From positions 1-7,706 of the forward strand of contig CATZEP010000062.1 of assembly GCA_958418185.1 (NCBI GenBank): a stretch of 7,706 nt of DNA. The letters are read 5' to 3'. Position numbers and translations under genes: made by a program. Under the pieces are notes generated by a model. That model was not told the DNA's origin and ran no database searches. It worked only from the letters and a program-made list of their open reading frames with translations. Shown here one piece after another: positions 1 to 6,399 of this stretch. Every line of letters starts with the position of its first letter. Positions within the stretch are counted from its first letter, which is position 1. The stretch is from an uncultured Collinsella sp. (GTDB lineage: Bacteria > Actinomycetota > Coriobacteriia > Coriobacteriales > Coriobacteriaceae).

Positions 1-675
1 TCCTTCTGCAGCGACGTAATCGACAAACTCAACCAATACGAAGATGCAGAGGAATAGGATGTTGATATAGGCCGTATACCAACAGAACATGACATTGAGA
101 GCAATCGCAATAACGAGGCGTACCATATTTTGTTCGCGAATGAGCTCGTAGCATCCGAAGGCGCAGATGGGTAGCAGGATAAGGCAATCAATCCAGAGCG
201 GATTACACAAATTACTTATGGTCCAGCTGCAAAACGTGAACGAGAGGGATAGCAAGAATGCGGCGGGCTTGGACAGGTCAAAGCGCTTTTGCACATACCA
301 AGCGCTGCTGATGTGGATGCAGCCCAGTTTGAGCGCGGTTATGGCAAATACGAAGAGCGTCAGCTTGTCTGCGGGAAACAGCACACAGAGCAGGTTGAAG
401 GGGCTGGCGAGGTAGTAGCTATAGAGCCCCCATGTGTTCATGCCGAGTCCCTGTGAGAAGGAATAGCGAAGGTTTGCCTCGCCTAAAAGGACGCGGCGAA
501 ACCACGCAAAGAAGTCGATGTATTGGTATTTGAGATCGTTGGTGAGAAACGATTTGTCGCCAAAGGGGTAGACATGCCCTGCCGCTGCAAGTGCGACAAA
601 GAGTGCGACGGAAAATGCGAAGCAGGCGGCGTAGAACGCCACATTCTTGAGCGTGCTGTTATTGGGCCGTGTCAT
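1..675 (-). CDS. YfhO-family multi-pass membrane protein, N-terminal 225 codons (runs off the left edge)
   Basis: The reading frame is open from an ATG at 675 to the window edge, giving 225 codons without a stop; the C-terminal part lies outside. YfhO-family proteins are usually some 800-900 residues, so about a quarter is visible. Residues 12-31 form a first hydrophobic helix. The family-like signature SQGLGMNTWGLYSYYLASPF lies at about residues 74-93, and a second, NPLWIDCLILLP, at about 158-169. Several more hydrophobic segments follow. The start has a GAGGA ribosome site (685-681) five bases upstream and overlaps the end of the gtrB/csbB-like gene by 17 bp in another frame, so translation is probably coupled. 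In Bacillus subtilis YfhO acts with CsbB as the presumed extracytoplasmic glycosyltransferase (GT-C type) that moves a lipid-linked sugar onto a wall polymer. The same role is inferred here from sequence style and position; the acceptor is unknown. The sampled stretches are clearly AT-richer than the aro genes. Confidence 0.8.
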   Translation of the reverse strand, partial: MTRPNNSTLKNVAFYAACFAFSVALFVALAAAGHVYPFGDKSFLTNDLKYQYIDFFAWFRRVLLGEANLRYSFSQGLGMNTWGLYSYYLASPFNLLCVLFPADKLTLFVFAITALKLGCIHISSAWYVQKRFDLSKPAAFLLSLSFTFCSWTISNLCNPLWIDCLILLPICAFGCYELIREQNMVRLVIAIALNVMFCWYTAYINILFLCIFVLVEFVDYVAAEG

Positions 676-1627
676 CAGATTCCTCGTTGGATTCTCGAAT
701 GATATAGATGGGACGTCGCTTGGTTTCCAAGTAGGCTTTTGCCAAGTATTCACCGATGATTCCCAGGCACAGGAGCTGCATGCCGCCAAACAGCGTTATG
801 AGGCAGGCAAGGGAGGGCCATCCGCCTACGGGGTCGCCCCAAACAAGCGTTTTGACCAGGATGACGATAAATCCCAGGATGGCGATGAGACAGAAAACGA
901 TACCCGTGAGGGCGGCGAGGGAGAGCGGCGCTGTGGAAAAAGCGACGATGCCGTCGATGGAATAGAGGAGCAGCGACCAAAAGCTCCATTTGGTCTCGCC
1001 GGCCACGCGGTTGACGTTTACGTAGGGGAGCCATTTGGTTTTGAAGCCAACCCAGCCGTAAATGCCCTTGGAGAATCGGTTGTATTCGCCCATGGAGATG
1101 ATGGCGTTGACCATAAGCCGCTTCATGAGCCTAAAATCGCGTGCTCCGTCGACGATGTCGGCCTTTGAAATGCGGTTGATGATCTTGTAGAACATACGGG
1201 CACAGAACGACCTGATGGGAGGCTCGCCTTCGCGGGTGGTCCTGCGTGTGGCGACGTTGTCGTAGTTTTCGGTCTGCAAGATCTCGTACATCTGCGGTAG
1301 GAGCGAGGGCGGGTCCTGCATGTCGGCGTCCATGGTGGCGACATAGTCGCCCTTTGCGTGCTGGAGTCCGGCGAGTAGCGCCTCCTCCTTGCCAAAGTTA
1401 CGCGAGAAAGAGTGCCAGCGGATGGCGTATGGATGCGCCGCCGCGGCTTCTGCTTTCATGACGGCAAGCGTTTTGTCTGCCGAGCCATCGTCGATGAGGA
1501 CGGCTTCAAAGGAGATCTCGGGGTCCTGCTGAGTCATGATGCGAACGACGCCATCGAGCTCTTTGAGAAAGATCGGAAGTGATTCCTGCTCGTTGTAGCA
1601 CGGCACGACGATGGAGATGAGCGGCAT
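659..1627 (-). CDS. GtrB/CsbB-type polyprenyl-phosphate glycosyltransferase (GT2, membrane-anchored)
   Basis: The product is 322 aa, the normal length for the GtrB/CsbB/ArnC-like group. An N-terminal GT-A domain opens with SIVVPCYNEQES (residues 5-16), carries the nucleotide-binding IDDGSADKT (45-53), the family motif SFSRNFGKEEALLAG (73-87) and the metal-binding DADMQDPP (100-107). Two hydrophobic helices, about 233-258 and 270-292, anchor it in the membrane, followed by a short charged tail. Family members transfer a sugar from a nucleotide donor to undecaprenyl phosphate on the cytoplasmic face. The start ATG is preceded by GAGAGG (1642-1637) nine bases upstream, inside the end of the preceding glycosyltransferase gene, which stops only six bases before. 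The yfhO-like gene overlaps its 3' end. The sugar cannot be read from sequence. A GtcA-like flippase, the usual third partner, is not in the window but could lie beyond the left edge. Confidence 0.9.
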   Translation of the reverse strand: MPLISIVVPCYNEQESLPIFLKELDGVVRIMTQQDPEISFEAVLIDDGSADKTLAVMKAEAAAAHPYAIRWHSFSRNFGKEEALLAGLQHAKGDYVATMDADMQDPPSLLPQMYEILQTENYDNVATRRTTREGEPPIRSFCARMFYKIINRISKADIVDGARDFRLMKRLMVNAIISMGEYNRFSKGIYGWVGFKTKWLPYVNVNRVAGETKWSFWSLLLYSIDGIVAFSTAPLSLAALTGIVFCLIAILGFIVILVKTLVWGDPVGGWPSLACLITLFGGMQLLCLGIIGEYLAKAYLETKRRPIYIIRESNEESDDTAQ

Positions 1628-1633
1628 GGTGGT

Positions 1634-2605
1634 TTACCTCTCGCTTGGCTTGGAAGTAGGGTGGCCGGGCTGGTCATCGTAGGCGTATTTGCTGTACACG
1701 TTGACCTCCCACTGCTTTTTCTCAACCTTTGCCACAGAATCCAGGATGAATCCGGTCGCAAGGCTCAGTCCGCACAGGAACATAAACGAGGCGGCGAGCA
1801 TGGCGGTGGGGAAGCGCGGGACCAGACCGGTCTGAAAGTACTCAACAAAGATAGGAATGCCCAAAGCCAGGCCGATAATCGCGAATAAAAGCGCAACCAG
1901 ACTGAAGAACTTCAGCGGGCGGTAGTCCTTGAACAGCGTGCCGATCATCGTAACGACTTTAATGCCGTCGCTCACGGTATTGAGCTTGGACTCGGAGCCT
2001 TCCGGACGGTCGCGGTACTCGATGGGTACATCTTTGATGCGCCAGCGGTGGTCGACGGCGTGAATCGAGAGCTCGGTTTCGATCTGAAAGCCCTCGGAAA
2101 GCACGGGGAAGGTTTTAACGAACGGGCGGCTCATGGCGCGGTAGCCGGTCATGACGTCATCGAAGCTGTAACCATAGATCCACTTGATCATGGCGCGGAC
2201 CAGATTGTTGCCAAAGCCGTGGAAGGCACGCTTGTTTTCCTCGGCGTAGGTGCCGTTGGAAAGGCGATCGCCTACGGTCATATCGGCCGTGCCGTTGAGG
2301 ATGGGCTCGCAGAGGGCTTTGGCCGCCTCGGAGGGGTAGGTGTCGTCTCCGTCGTCCATCAGGTAGCAATCGGCGTCGATATCGCGAACCATCTGGCGGC
2401 ACACGTTGCCCTTTCCCTGACGGGGCTCAAAGCGGACTGTGGCGCCGTGCTCGGTGGCGATGCGTGAGGTATCGTCCGACGAGTTGTTGTCATAGACATA
2501 GACCGTCGCCTGCGGAAGCTCGCGGTGAAAGTCGTCGATGACTTTTCCGATCGTGAGCGCTTCGTTGTAGCAAGGGATGATGACGGCGATGGATTCAGAA
2601 TTCAC
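1634..2605 (-). CDS. DPM1-like family 2 glycosyltransferase with two C-terminal membrane helices
   Basis: The product is 323 aa. The N-terminal GT-A fold shows AVIIPCYNEALTIG (7-20), the donor-site YDNNSSDDT (38-46) and the acidic metal-binding DDGDDTYP (84-91), typical of the dolichyl/polyprenyl-phosphate mannose synthase-like branch of GT2. Two hydrophobic segments (about 233-254 and 267-288) sit near the C-terminus, before a polar tail. It probably makes a polyprenyl-phosphate sugar or adds a sugar to a lipid-linked glycan at the inner membrane face; the exact reaction is not determinable. The start is GTG at 2605, chosen because AAGGAG (2617-2612) lies six bases upstream and no in-frame ATG fits better. 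It is the first gene of a minus-strand operon with the GtrB/CsbB-like and YfhO-like genes, and is transcribed divergently from the ABC exporter genes. It is paralogous in fold, not a duplicate, of the next glycosyltransferase. Confidence 0.88.
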   Translation of the reverse strand: MNSESIAVIIPCYNEALTIGKVIDDFHRELPQATVYVYDNNSSDDTSRIATEHGATVRFEPRQGKGNVCRQMVRDIDADCYLMDDGDDTYPSEAAKALCEPILNGTADMTVGDRLSNGTYAEENKRAFHGFGNNLVRAMIKWIYGYSFDDVMTGYRAMSRPFVKTFPVLSEGFQIETELSIHAVDHRWRIKDVPIEYRDRPEGSESKLNTVSDGIKVVTMIGTLFKDYRPLKFFSLVALLFAIIGLALGIPIFVEYFQTGLVPRFPTAMLAASFMFLCGLSLATGFILDSVAKVEKKQWEVNVYSKYAYDDQPGHPTSKPSER

Positions 2606-2635
2606 TTAATGCTCCTTATACATTCAATCCTAGAA

Positions 2636-2664
2636 AGTATAGCCGTTTGGGCCTGGCATCCTAA
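2636..2664 (-). promoter_or_regulatory. Candidate promoter of the glycosyltransferase operon
   Basis: On the minus strand a TATACT -10 box (2641-2636) lies 17 bases after TTAGGA (2664-2659), a 3-of-6 match to the sigma-A -35 box. It would start transcription near 2629, leaving a leader of roughly 24 nt that contains the AAGGAG ribosome site of the GTG-started glycosyltransferase. The position fits well, but the -35 match is weak. Confidence 0.45.
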
Positions 2665-2720
2665 GATGTGGGTTAGTTCTCCAGTTTTGTTGCGCGAATC
2701 GTTTGCATGGCCGTCGGGTC

Positions 2721-2726
2721 TATACT
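2721..2726 (+). promoter_or_regulatory. Candidate -10 box of the ABC exporter operon
   Basis: TATACT lies 45 bp before the GTG start of the permease gene. No convincing -35 hexamer sits 16-18 bases upstream (the sequence there reads around ATCGTT), so this is a half-site call. The same TATACT hexamer is used on the other strand for the divergent operon. The remainder of the 160-bp intergenic stretch 2606-2765 shows no clear operator. Confidence 0.35.
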
Positions 2727-2750
2727 GTTCGTTTGTCAACGATTACGAGT

Positions 2751-2757
2751 AAAGGAG
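2751..2757 (+). promoter_or_regulatory. Ribosome binding site deciding the permease start
   Basis: AAAGGAG lies eight bases before GTG at 2766. An upstream in-frame ATG at 2703 would place the start before the candidate -10 box and has no good ribosome site, so GTG 2766 is preferred. Confidence 0.75.
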
Positions 2758-2765
2758 TTGCATCC

Positions 2766-3611
2766 GTGTCGGATCAGACAAAGCAACAAGAAACTCGCAG
2801 TCTGCCTGCGACGTTTGCTAAGAACGAATTTGAGAAGGACGCGTTTATCCTTCGTCAGCTGGTTACCAAGGATTTTAAGATCAAGTATCGCCGTAGCGTT
2901 CTGGGCGTCGCATGGTCGGTGCTCAACCCGCTGCTGATGATGATCGTCATGGCCATCGTGTTCTCGACGATTTTCGCCCAGGGCCACAATGGCTCGATTA
3001 CGCCCGAGATGTACCCGCTCTACTTGATCGTGGGTAACGTGACCTTTGCCGTCATGTCCGAGTCTACGAACCAGGCCCTGACGTCGATCGTGGGTGCTGC
3101 CCCGCTGCTCAAGAAGGTTAAGGTGCACCGCTGGGTCTTCCCAGTACAGAAGGTGCTCTTCTCGCTGGTTAACTTTGCCTTCTCGCTGGTCGCCGTTGCC
3201 ATCGTTATGCTGTGGTTCCGCGTTATGCCTTCTTGGCACCTGATTCTGCTGCCGGTCTGCCTGCTGCTGCTTATGTGCTTCTGCATGGGCCTGGGCATGA
3301 TGCTCTCCGCCCTCACGGTCTTTTTCCGCGATGTCATGCATCTGTGGAGCGTCGTCATTACGGCTTGGACCTACATTACGCCCATCTTCTGGACGACCGA
3401 CTTCGTTGCGCAAATGCCGCATCTCGTGCGCATTCTGGTCTATGCGAACCCCATGTATAACTACCTGCAGTTTATGCGTGATATCTTCCTGTTCCAGACT
3501 ACGCCCTCGCTTATGACGTTTGGTATGTGCGTCGCTTGGGCGGTTCTTGCGCTTGTTATTGGCTACACCGTGTTCCATAAGTCCGAGCGCAAGTTCATCC
3601 TCTACATCTAA
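2766..3611 (+). CDS. ABC-2 type polysaccharide/teichoic-acid exporter, permease subunit (Wzm/TagG-like)
   Basis: Starting at GTG 2766 the product is 281 aa, close to the usual size of Wzm/TagG/KpsM-type permeases. A cytoplasmic amphipathic N-terminus leads into the family-typical YRRSVLGVAWSVLNPL stretch (about 41-56) just before the first transmembrane helix. About six hydrophobic segments follow. The FFRDVMHLW stretch and the WTYITPIFW region in the C-terminal half are also characteristic. Such permeases pair with a Wzt/TagH ATPase to move undecaprenyl-diphosphate-linked glycans or wall teichoic acid across the membrane. The partner ATPase follows at once: its AAGGAG ribosome site overlaps this gene's TAA stop. 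The divergent membrane glycosyltransferase operon supports a role in a surface polymer. The cargo cannot be told from sequence, and no polymer-synthesis glycosyltransferases lie downstream in the window. Confidence 0.9.
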   Translation: MSDQTKQQETRSLPATFAKNEFEKDAFILRQLVTKDFKIKYRRSVLGVAWSVLNPLLMMIVMAIVFSTIFAQGHNGSITPEMYPLYLIVGNVTFAVMSESTNQALTSIVGAAPLLKKVKVHRWVFPVQKVLFSLVNFAFSLVAVAIVMLWFRVMPSWHLILLPVCLLLLMCFCMGLGMMLSALTVFFRDVMHLWSVVITAWTYITPIFWTTDFVAQMPHLVRILVYANPMYNYLQFMRDIFLFQTTPSLMTFGMCVAWAVLALVIGYTVFHKSERKFILYI

Positions 3612-3622
3612 GGAGTGCTGTG

Positions 3623-4390
3623 ATGACTGAATCTGTTGTTGATTACAGCGAGCAGCCTCTGGCTGTCGAGGTCGACGACGTCACCATGATCTTTAACATG
3701 GCGTCCGAGTCGCTGACCAACCTCAAGGAGTACTTCATCAAGCTTGCCAAGCACGAGCTGTTCTTTGAGGAGTTTAGGGCGCTCAAGCATATCTCGTTCG
3801 ATATTCATCGTGGCGAGGTCGTGGGCCTGGTCGGCACCAATGGCTCCGGCAAGTCCACGATGCTCAAGATTATCGCTGGCGTGCTTGAGCCTAGCGAAGG
3901 CAGCGTTAAGGTGCACGGTAACATCGCGCCGCTGATTGAGCTTGGTGCCGGCTTTGACCCCGAGTTGACCGCCCGCGAGAACATCTATCTGAACGGTGCC
4001 CTGCTCGGCTATACCAAGGAGTTCATCGATGCCAACTTTGACGGCATTATTGAGTTCGCTGAGCTGCAGAATTTTGTCGATATGCCGCTTAAGAACTTCT
4101 CTTCAGGCATGGTGGCGCGTATCGCCTTTGCAATCGCGACGATTACCGAGCCCGATATTCTGATCGTTGACGAGACGCTGTCCGTCGGTGATGTGTTCTT
4201 CCAGCAAAAGTGTGAGGCCCGCATCCAGCACTTTATTCAGAGCGGTGATGTGACGGTTCTGTTCGTTTCGCACTCCATGGAGCAGGTTGAGCGCATCTGC
4301 CAGCGTGCCGTTTGGATAGAGAAGGGTGACCTTCGCATGGACGGCCCGGTCGATGAGGTCTGCAAGGCGTACCGCGAGCAGTTCAACTAG
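3623..4390 (+). CDS. ABC polysaccharide/teichoic-acid exporter, ATP-binding subunit (Wzt/TagH-like, short form)
   Basis: The product is 255 aa. Visible ATPase motifs are Walker A GTNGSGKST (71-79), the signature NFSSGM (158-163), Walker B ILIVDE (179-184) and the switch histidine in FVSHS (214-218). The Q-loop region reads PLIELGAGFDPELT (103-116), the version typical of Wzt, TagH and KpsT rather than of importers. A long segment (about residues 25-50) separates the first strand from the Walker A core, also usual for this branch. The protein ends soon after the nucleotide-binding domain, so it lacks the C-terminal carbohydrate-binding domain of the long Wzt proteins. AAGGAG (3610-3615) lies seven bases before ATG 3623. 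A GTG at 3620 directly ahead is possible and would add one residue, but its spacing is only four bases. It powers the permease encoded just upstream; the two genes form one operon. Confidence 0.93.
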   Translation: MTESVVDYSEQPLAVEVDDVTMIFNMASESLTNLKEYFIKLAKHELFFEEFRALKHISFDIHRGEVVGLVGTNGSGKSTMLKIIAGVLEPSEGSVKVHGNIAPLIELGAGFDPELTARENIYLNGALLGYTKEFIDANFDGIIEFAELQNFVDMPLKNFSSGMVARIAFAIATITEPDILIVDETLSVGDVFFQQKCEARIQHFIQSGDVTVLFVSHSMEQVERICQRAVWIEKGDLRMDGPVDEVCKAYREQFN

Positions 4391-4392
4391 GT

Positions 4393-4398
4393 TATAAT
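4393..4398 (+). promoter_or_regulatory. Candidate -10 box for the tRNA-Arg gene
   Basis: A perfect TATAAT sits three bases after the stop codon of the ATPase gene and 46 bases before the tRNA. No recognisable -35 box lies 16-18 bases upstream (about TACCGC), so the call rests on the -10 alone. Read-through from the ABC operon would also transcribe the tRNA. Confidence 0.4.
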
Positions 4399-4444
4399 TA
4401 CTTGCGCCTGACAGGCTTGCGCTTGCTTGGGCGTGCGGTTATTT

Positions 4445-4521
4445 GCTCCATTAGCTCAGTTGGATAGAGCAGGGGACTTCTAATCCCAAGGTCGACGGTT
4501 CGAATCCGCCATGGAGCACCA
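4445..4521 (+). tRNA. tRNA-Arg, anticodon TCT (reads AGA)
   Basis: A full 77-nt cloverleaf can be folded by eye. The acceptor stem GCTCCAT/ATGGAGC is perfectly paired (7 bp). The D arm is GCTC/GAGC, the anticodon loop CTTCTAA carries anticodon TCT at 4479-4481, the variable loop is five bases, and the T loop is TTCGAAT. The discriminator base is A and CCA is encoded. Two non-canonical pairs are present: G27-A43 at the base of the anticodon stem and A50-C64 in the T stem. A terminator follows ten bases downstream. Confidence 0.96.
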
Positions 4522-4530
4522 TCGTTTTTT

Positions 4531-4563
4531 AAGCCTGGACCCCTCGGTGGTCTGGGCTTTTTT
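4531..4563 (+). terminator. Rho-independent terminator after tRNA-Arg
   Basis: An 11-bp stem AAGCCTGGACC/GGTCTGGGCTT (4531-4541 with 4549-4559, two G-T wobbles) closes a 7-base loop and runs into six Ts (4558-4563). It terminates plus-strand transcripts from the tRNA and probably from the ABC exporter operon as well. The T-run lies on only the plus-strand side, so it is not a good terminator for the convergent aro operon. Confidence 0.85.
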
Positions 4564-4601
4564 CGTCTTGTATGCTGCTGGAGCCGAGCGCGAGCAAGTC
4601 G

Positions 4602-5063
4602 CTACTGTTCGTTGGGATTGGCATTTTGCTTTTCGAGATGCTCTTTCAGCAGCTCCAACGCATGGGCGTAGCCCTGCAGGCCCTCGCCGGTGATGGTGGC
4701 GAAGCAGGCTAGGCGCGCATAGCTCACCTGGCGGAAGTCCTCGCGCGTCTCTATGGCGCTGATGTGGACTTCGACGGCAGGGATGGCGACGGCCTTGAGG
4801 GCGTCGAGGATGGCCACGCTCGTGTGCGTGTAGGCAGCCGGGTTGATGACAATGCCGTCGACCTTGCCGTAAGCCTCCTGGATCTTGTCGACGATGCTGC
4901 CCTCGTGGTTGGACTGGAAGACCTCGACCTCGTCAAAACCCTGTGCAGCGCCTGCCTCCTGGCAGATCTGGACCAGGTGGTCGTAGTTGTCACTGCCGTA
5001 GATGCCCGGCTCGCGAATGCCGAGCATGTTGAGGTTGGGGCCGTTGATGACGAGTGCTTTCAT
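4602..5063 (-). CDS. aroQ: 3-dehydroquinate dehydratase, type II
   Basis: The product is 153 aa, the usual size for type II dehydroquinase, a dodecameric cytosolic enzyme that converts 3-dehydroquinate to 3-dehydroshikimate. Motifs in order: INGPNLNMLGIREPGIYG (6-23) with catalytic Arg17 and Tyr22, FQSNHEGSIVDKIQ (49-62), INPAAYTHTS (73-82) with Asn74 and His80, and EVHISAIETREDFR (98-111) with His100, Ser102 and Arg111. All main active-site residues appear present. The residue after HIS is Ala103, where Asn or Asp is more usual. ATG 5063 is preceded by AAAGGAAG. The frame stays open further upstream, but that extension crosses the hairpin and has no family similarity. It is the last gene of the aromatic block, separated from the aroE-aroK fusion by 85 bp that contain a strong hairpin, so its expression may be reduced or independent. 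Confidence 0.95.
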   Translation of the reverse strand: MKALVINGPNLNMLGIREPGIYGSDNYDHLVQICQEAGAAQGFDEVEVFQSNHEGSIVDKIQEAYGKVDGIVINPAAYTHTSVAILDALKAVAIPAVEVHISAIETREDFRQVSYARLACFATITGEGLQGYAHALELLKEHLEKQNANPNEQ

Positions 5064-5103
5064 GGTTGCTTCCTTTGCGGTTGGGCGGGCGGTGAGGCGG
5101 AAC

Positions 5104-5148
5104 GAAAAACCACCACAAAGGTGCCTGTCCCCTTTGTGGCGGTTTTTC
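5104..5148 (-). terminator. 18-bp hairpin between the aroE-aroK fusion and aroQ (terminator and/or REP-like palindrome)
   Basis: The arms 5104-5121 and 5131-5148 close a 9-base loop. On the plus strand the only mismatch is A5112-C5140; in the minus-strand transcript this becomes G-U, so the stem is fully paired there. The outer part is GAAAAACC/GGTTTTTC, giving a T-run on either strand, so it could terminate in both directions. It begins right next to the aroE-aroK stop codon (5149-5151). The inner part reads GGGGACAGGCACC on the minus strand, a core that looks like a dispersed repeat rather than a random terminator. Whether it stops transcription fully is uncertain because aroQ lies just beyond. 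Confidence 0.65.
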
Positions 5149-6399
5149 TTAGAGAGCGGGTGGGAGGGTGTCGAGGACGGCGCGGGCGGTGTTGGCGGCG
5201 CAGTCGCGCGAGTCGATGATGTGGTCGGCCCAGGCGCGGTAGCGCGGCATGCGCTGCTCGGCGAGCTTTTCGATGCCATCGCGGGCAGTGATGGGGCGTC
5301 CCTTATGAGCGAGTTCGTCGAGCTTGCGGTTAAGCATCACGATTTGGCTGTTCTGGTGCAGCAGCGGATAGTTTTCATCGCGCGTGACCACGCCGCCGCC
5401 GGTGGAGAGCACCAGGCCGCTGCGCTTGGAGATGTCGGCCAGCGCCGCTGTCTCCTGCTCGCGGAAGGCCACCTCGCCGTGCTCGACGATAAAGTCGGCG
5501 CAGGGCATACCCAGGCGCTCCTCGAGGGCGCGATCGAGATCGATGTGCTCGCGGCCCGTGAGCTGGGCGATCTGCTCGCCCACGCGGGTCTTGCCCGAGC
5601 CCGGCATGCCGATGAGCGCGATGTTTTGCTCGCGGCGGGACAGACGTTCCGTCACATCCAGGATGCGCTCGCGCGGGGTGGCTTTGCCGGTGTAGCGCTC
5701 AACAGCCTGTGCTGCTTGTGCCACAAGCATGAGCAGGCCGCCGATGCAGGGGATGCCGCGGCGCTCGGCCTCGAGCATCAGACCCGTGCGGGCGGGGTTG
5801 TAGACAATGTCGATGACGCCCTCGAGCGCATCGAGGCCTTCGAGCGCGCAGGGAGCGTCGGGGCAGTGGGGGAACATGCCGGCAGGCGTGCAGTTGACGA
5901 GCAGCGCGGCATCGGATTGCTGCGCGATGTTGTCGTAATTGACCTCGCTCGTGCGACCTACGGGTACGACGATGGCGCCCAGATCGCCGAGCACCATGCT
6001 GGCCGTAGTGCCCGCGCCACCGGTGGCGCCGAGCACAAGGACCTTCTTGTCGGCAACTTCAACGCCCAGCTCTGCGACCAGACACTGAAAACCCAAGTAG
6101 TCGGTGTTGTCGCCGCGCAGGAGGCCATCGGGCAGGCGCGTGATAGTGTTGACGTTGCCCATGCGTTCGGCCAGGGGGCTCAACTCGTCCAGGTAGTCCA
6201 TGACGGCACGCTTGTAGGGGATGGTCACGTTGGTGCCTTCCCATTCATCGCCCGTCATAAAAGCCTCGAGATCCTCGGGCTCGCGCTCAAAACGCACGTA
6301 CTCGAGCCCAGCGAGCTCTTTGTAGATGGTCGGGGTGTAGCTGTGGCCCAGCACGCGGCCCAGCACGCCGTAGGGGCGGGTTGCGACGGTATCGGTCAT
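5149..6399 (-). CDS. aroE-aroK: Fused shikimate dehydrogenase-shikimate kinase (AroE-AroK)
   Basis: The single 416-aa frame joins two consecutive enzymes of the shikimate pathway. Residues 1 to about 250 are shikimate dehydrogenase (3-dehydroshikimate to shikimate with NADPH): GHSYTP substrate site (18-23, Thr22 where Ser is usual), NVTIPYK with catalytic Lys63, GDNTD with Asp100, nucleotide loop GATGGAGT (124-131), GRT (148-150) fitting NADP, NCTPAGM (169-175), and DIVYNPARTGLM (197-208). Residues about 257-416 are shikimate kinase: Walker A GMPGSGKT (264-271), IDLD (286-289), GEVAFREQE (308-316) with Arg313, STGGGVV (332-338), GRPI, and the adenine-site RMPRYRAWAD. No break or internal ribosome site is needed between them; a short linker of about ten residues joins the domains. 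ATG 6399 follows the pheA TAG stop with no gap, and GGAGGT (6412-6407) lies seven bases upstream, so translation is coupled to pheA. Confidence 0.94.
   Translation of the reverse strand: MTDTVATRPYGVLGRVLGHSYTPTIYKELAGLEYVRFEREPEDLEAFMTGDEWEGTNVTIPYKRAVMDYLDELSPLAERMGNVNTITRLPDGLLRGDNTDYLGFQCLVAELGVEVADKKVLVLGATGGAGTTASMVLGDLGAIVVPVGRTSEVNYDNIAQQSDAALLVNCTPAGMFPHCPDAPCALEGLDALEGVIDIVYNPARTGLMLEAERRGIPCIGGLLMLVAQAAQAVERYTGKATPRERILDVTERLSRREQNIALIGMPGSGKTRVGEQIAQLTGREHIDLDRALEERLGMPCADFIVEHGEVAFREQETAALADISKRSGLVLSTGGGVVTRDENYPLLHQNSQIVMLNRKLDELAHKGRPITARDGIEKLAEQRMPRYRAWADHIIDSRDCAANTARAVLDTLPPAL

Noticed and set aside
167..415. Small plus-strand frame in the left 660 bases
   Set aside because: The opposite strand carries an uninterrupted, recognisable YfhO-type frame that runs off the edge; this is its shadow.
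2736..3578. A 280-codon open frame on the minus strand, antisense to the permease gene
   Set aside because: Its composition is polar and repetitive (Arg, His, Gln rich), with no family resemblance. The plus-strand permease has strong motifs and a good ribosome site.
4445..4563. tRNA-Arg as an integration site for a mobile element
   Set aside because: No repeat of the tRNA 3' end, integrase or phage gene is seen nearby. The downstream DNA is a normal terminator followed by a housekeeping aro operon.
5064..5279. N-terminal extension of aroQ by 72 codons
   Set aside because: It overlaps the aroE-aroK coding end and the hairpin and is low-complexity Ser/Thr/Pro. The family begins at the chosen ATG 5063.
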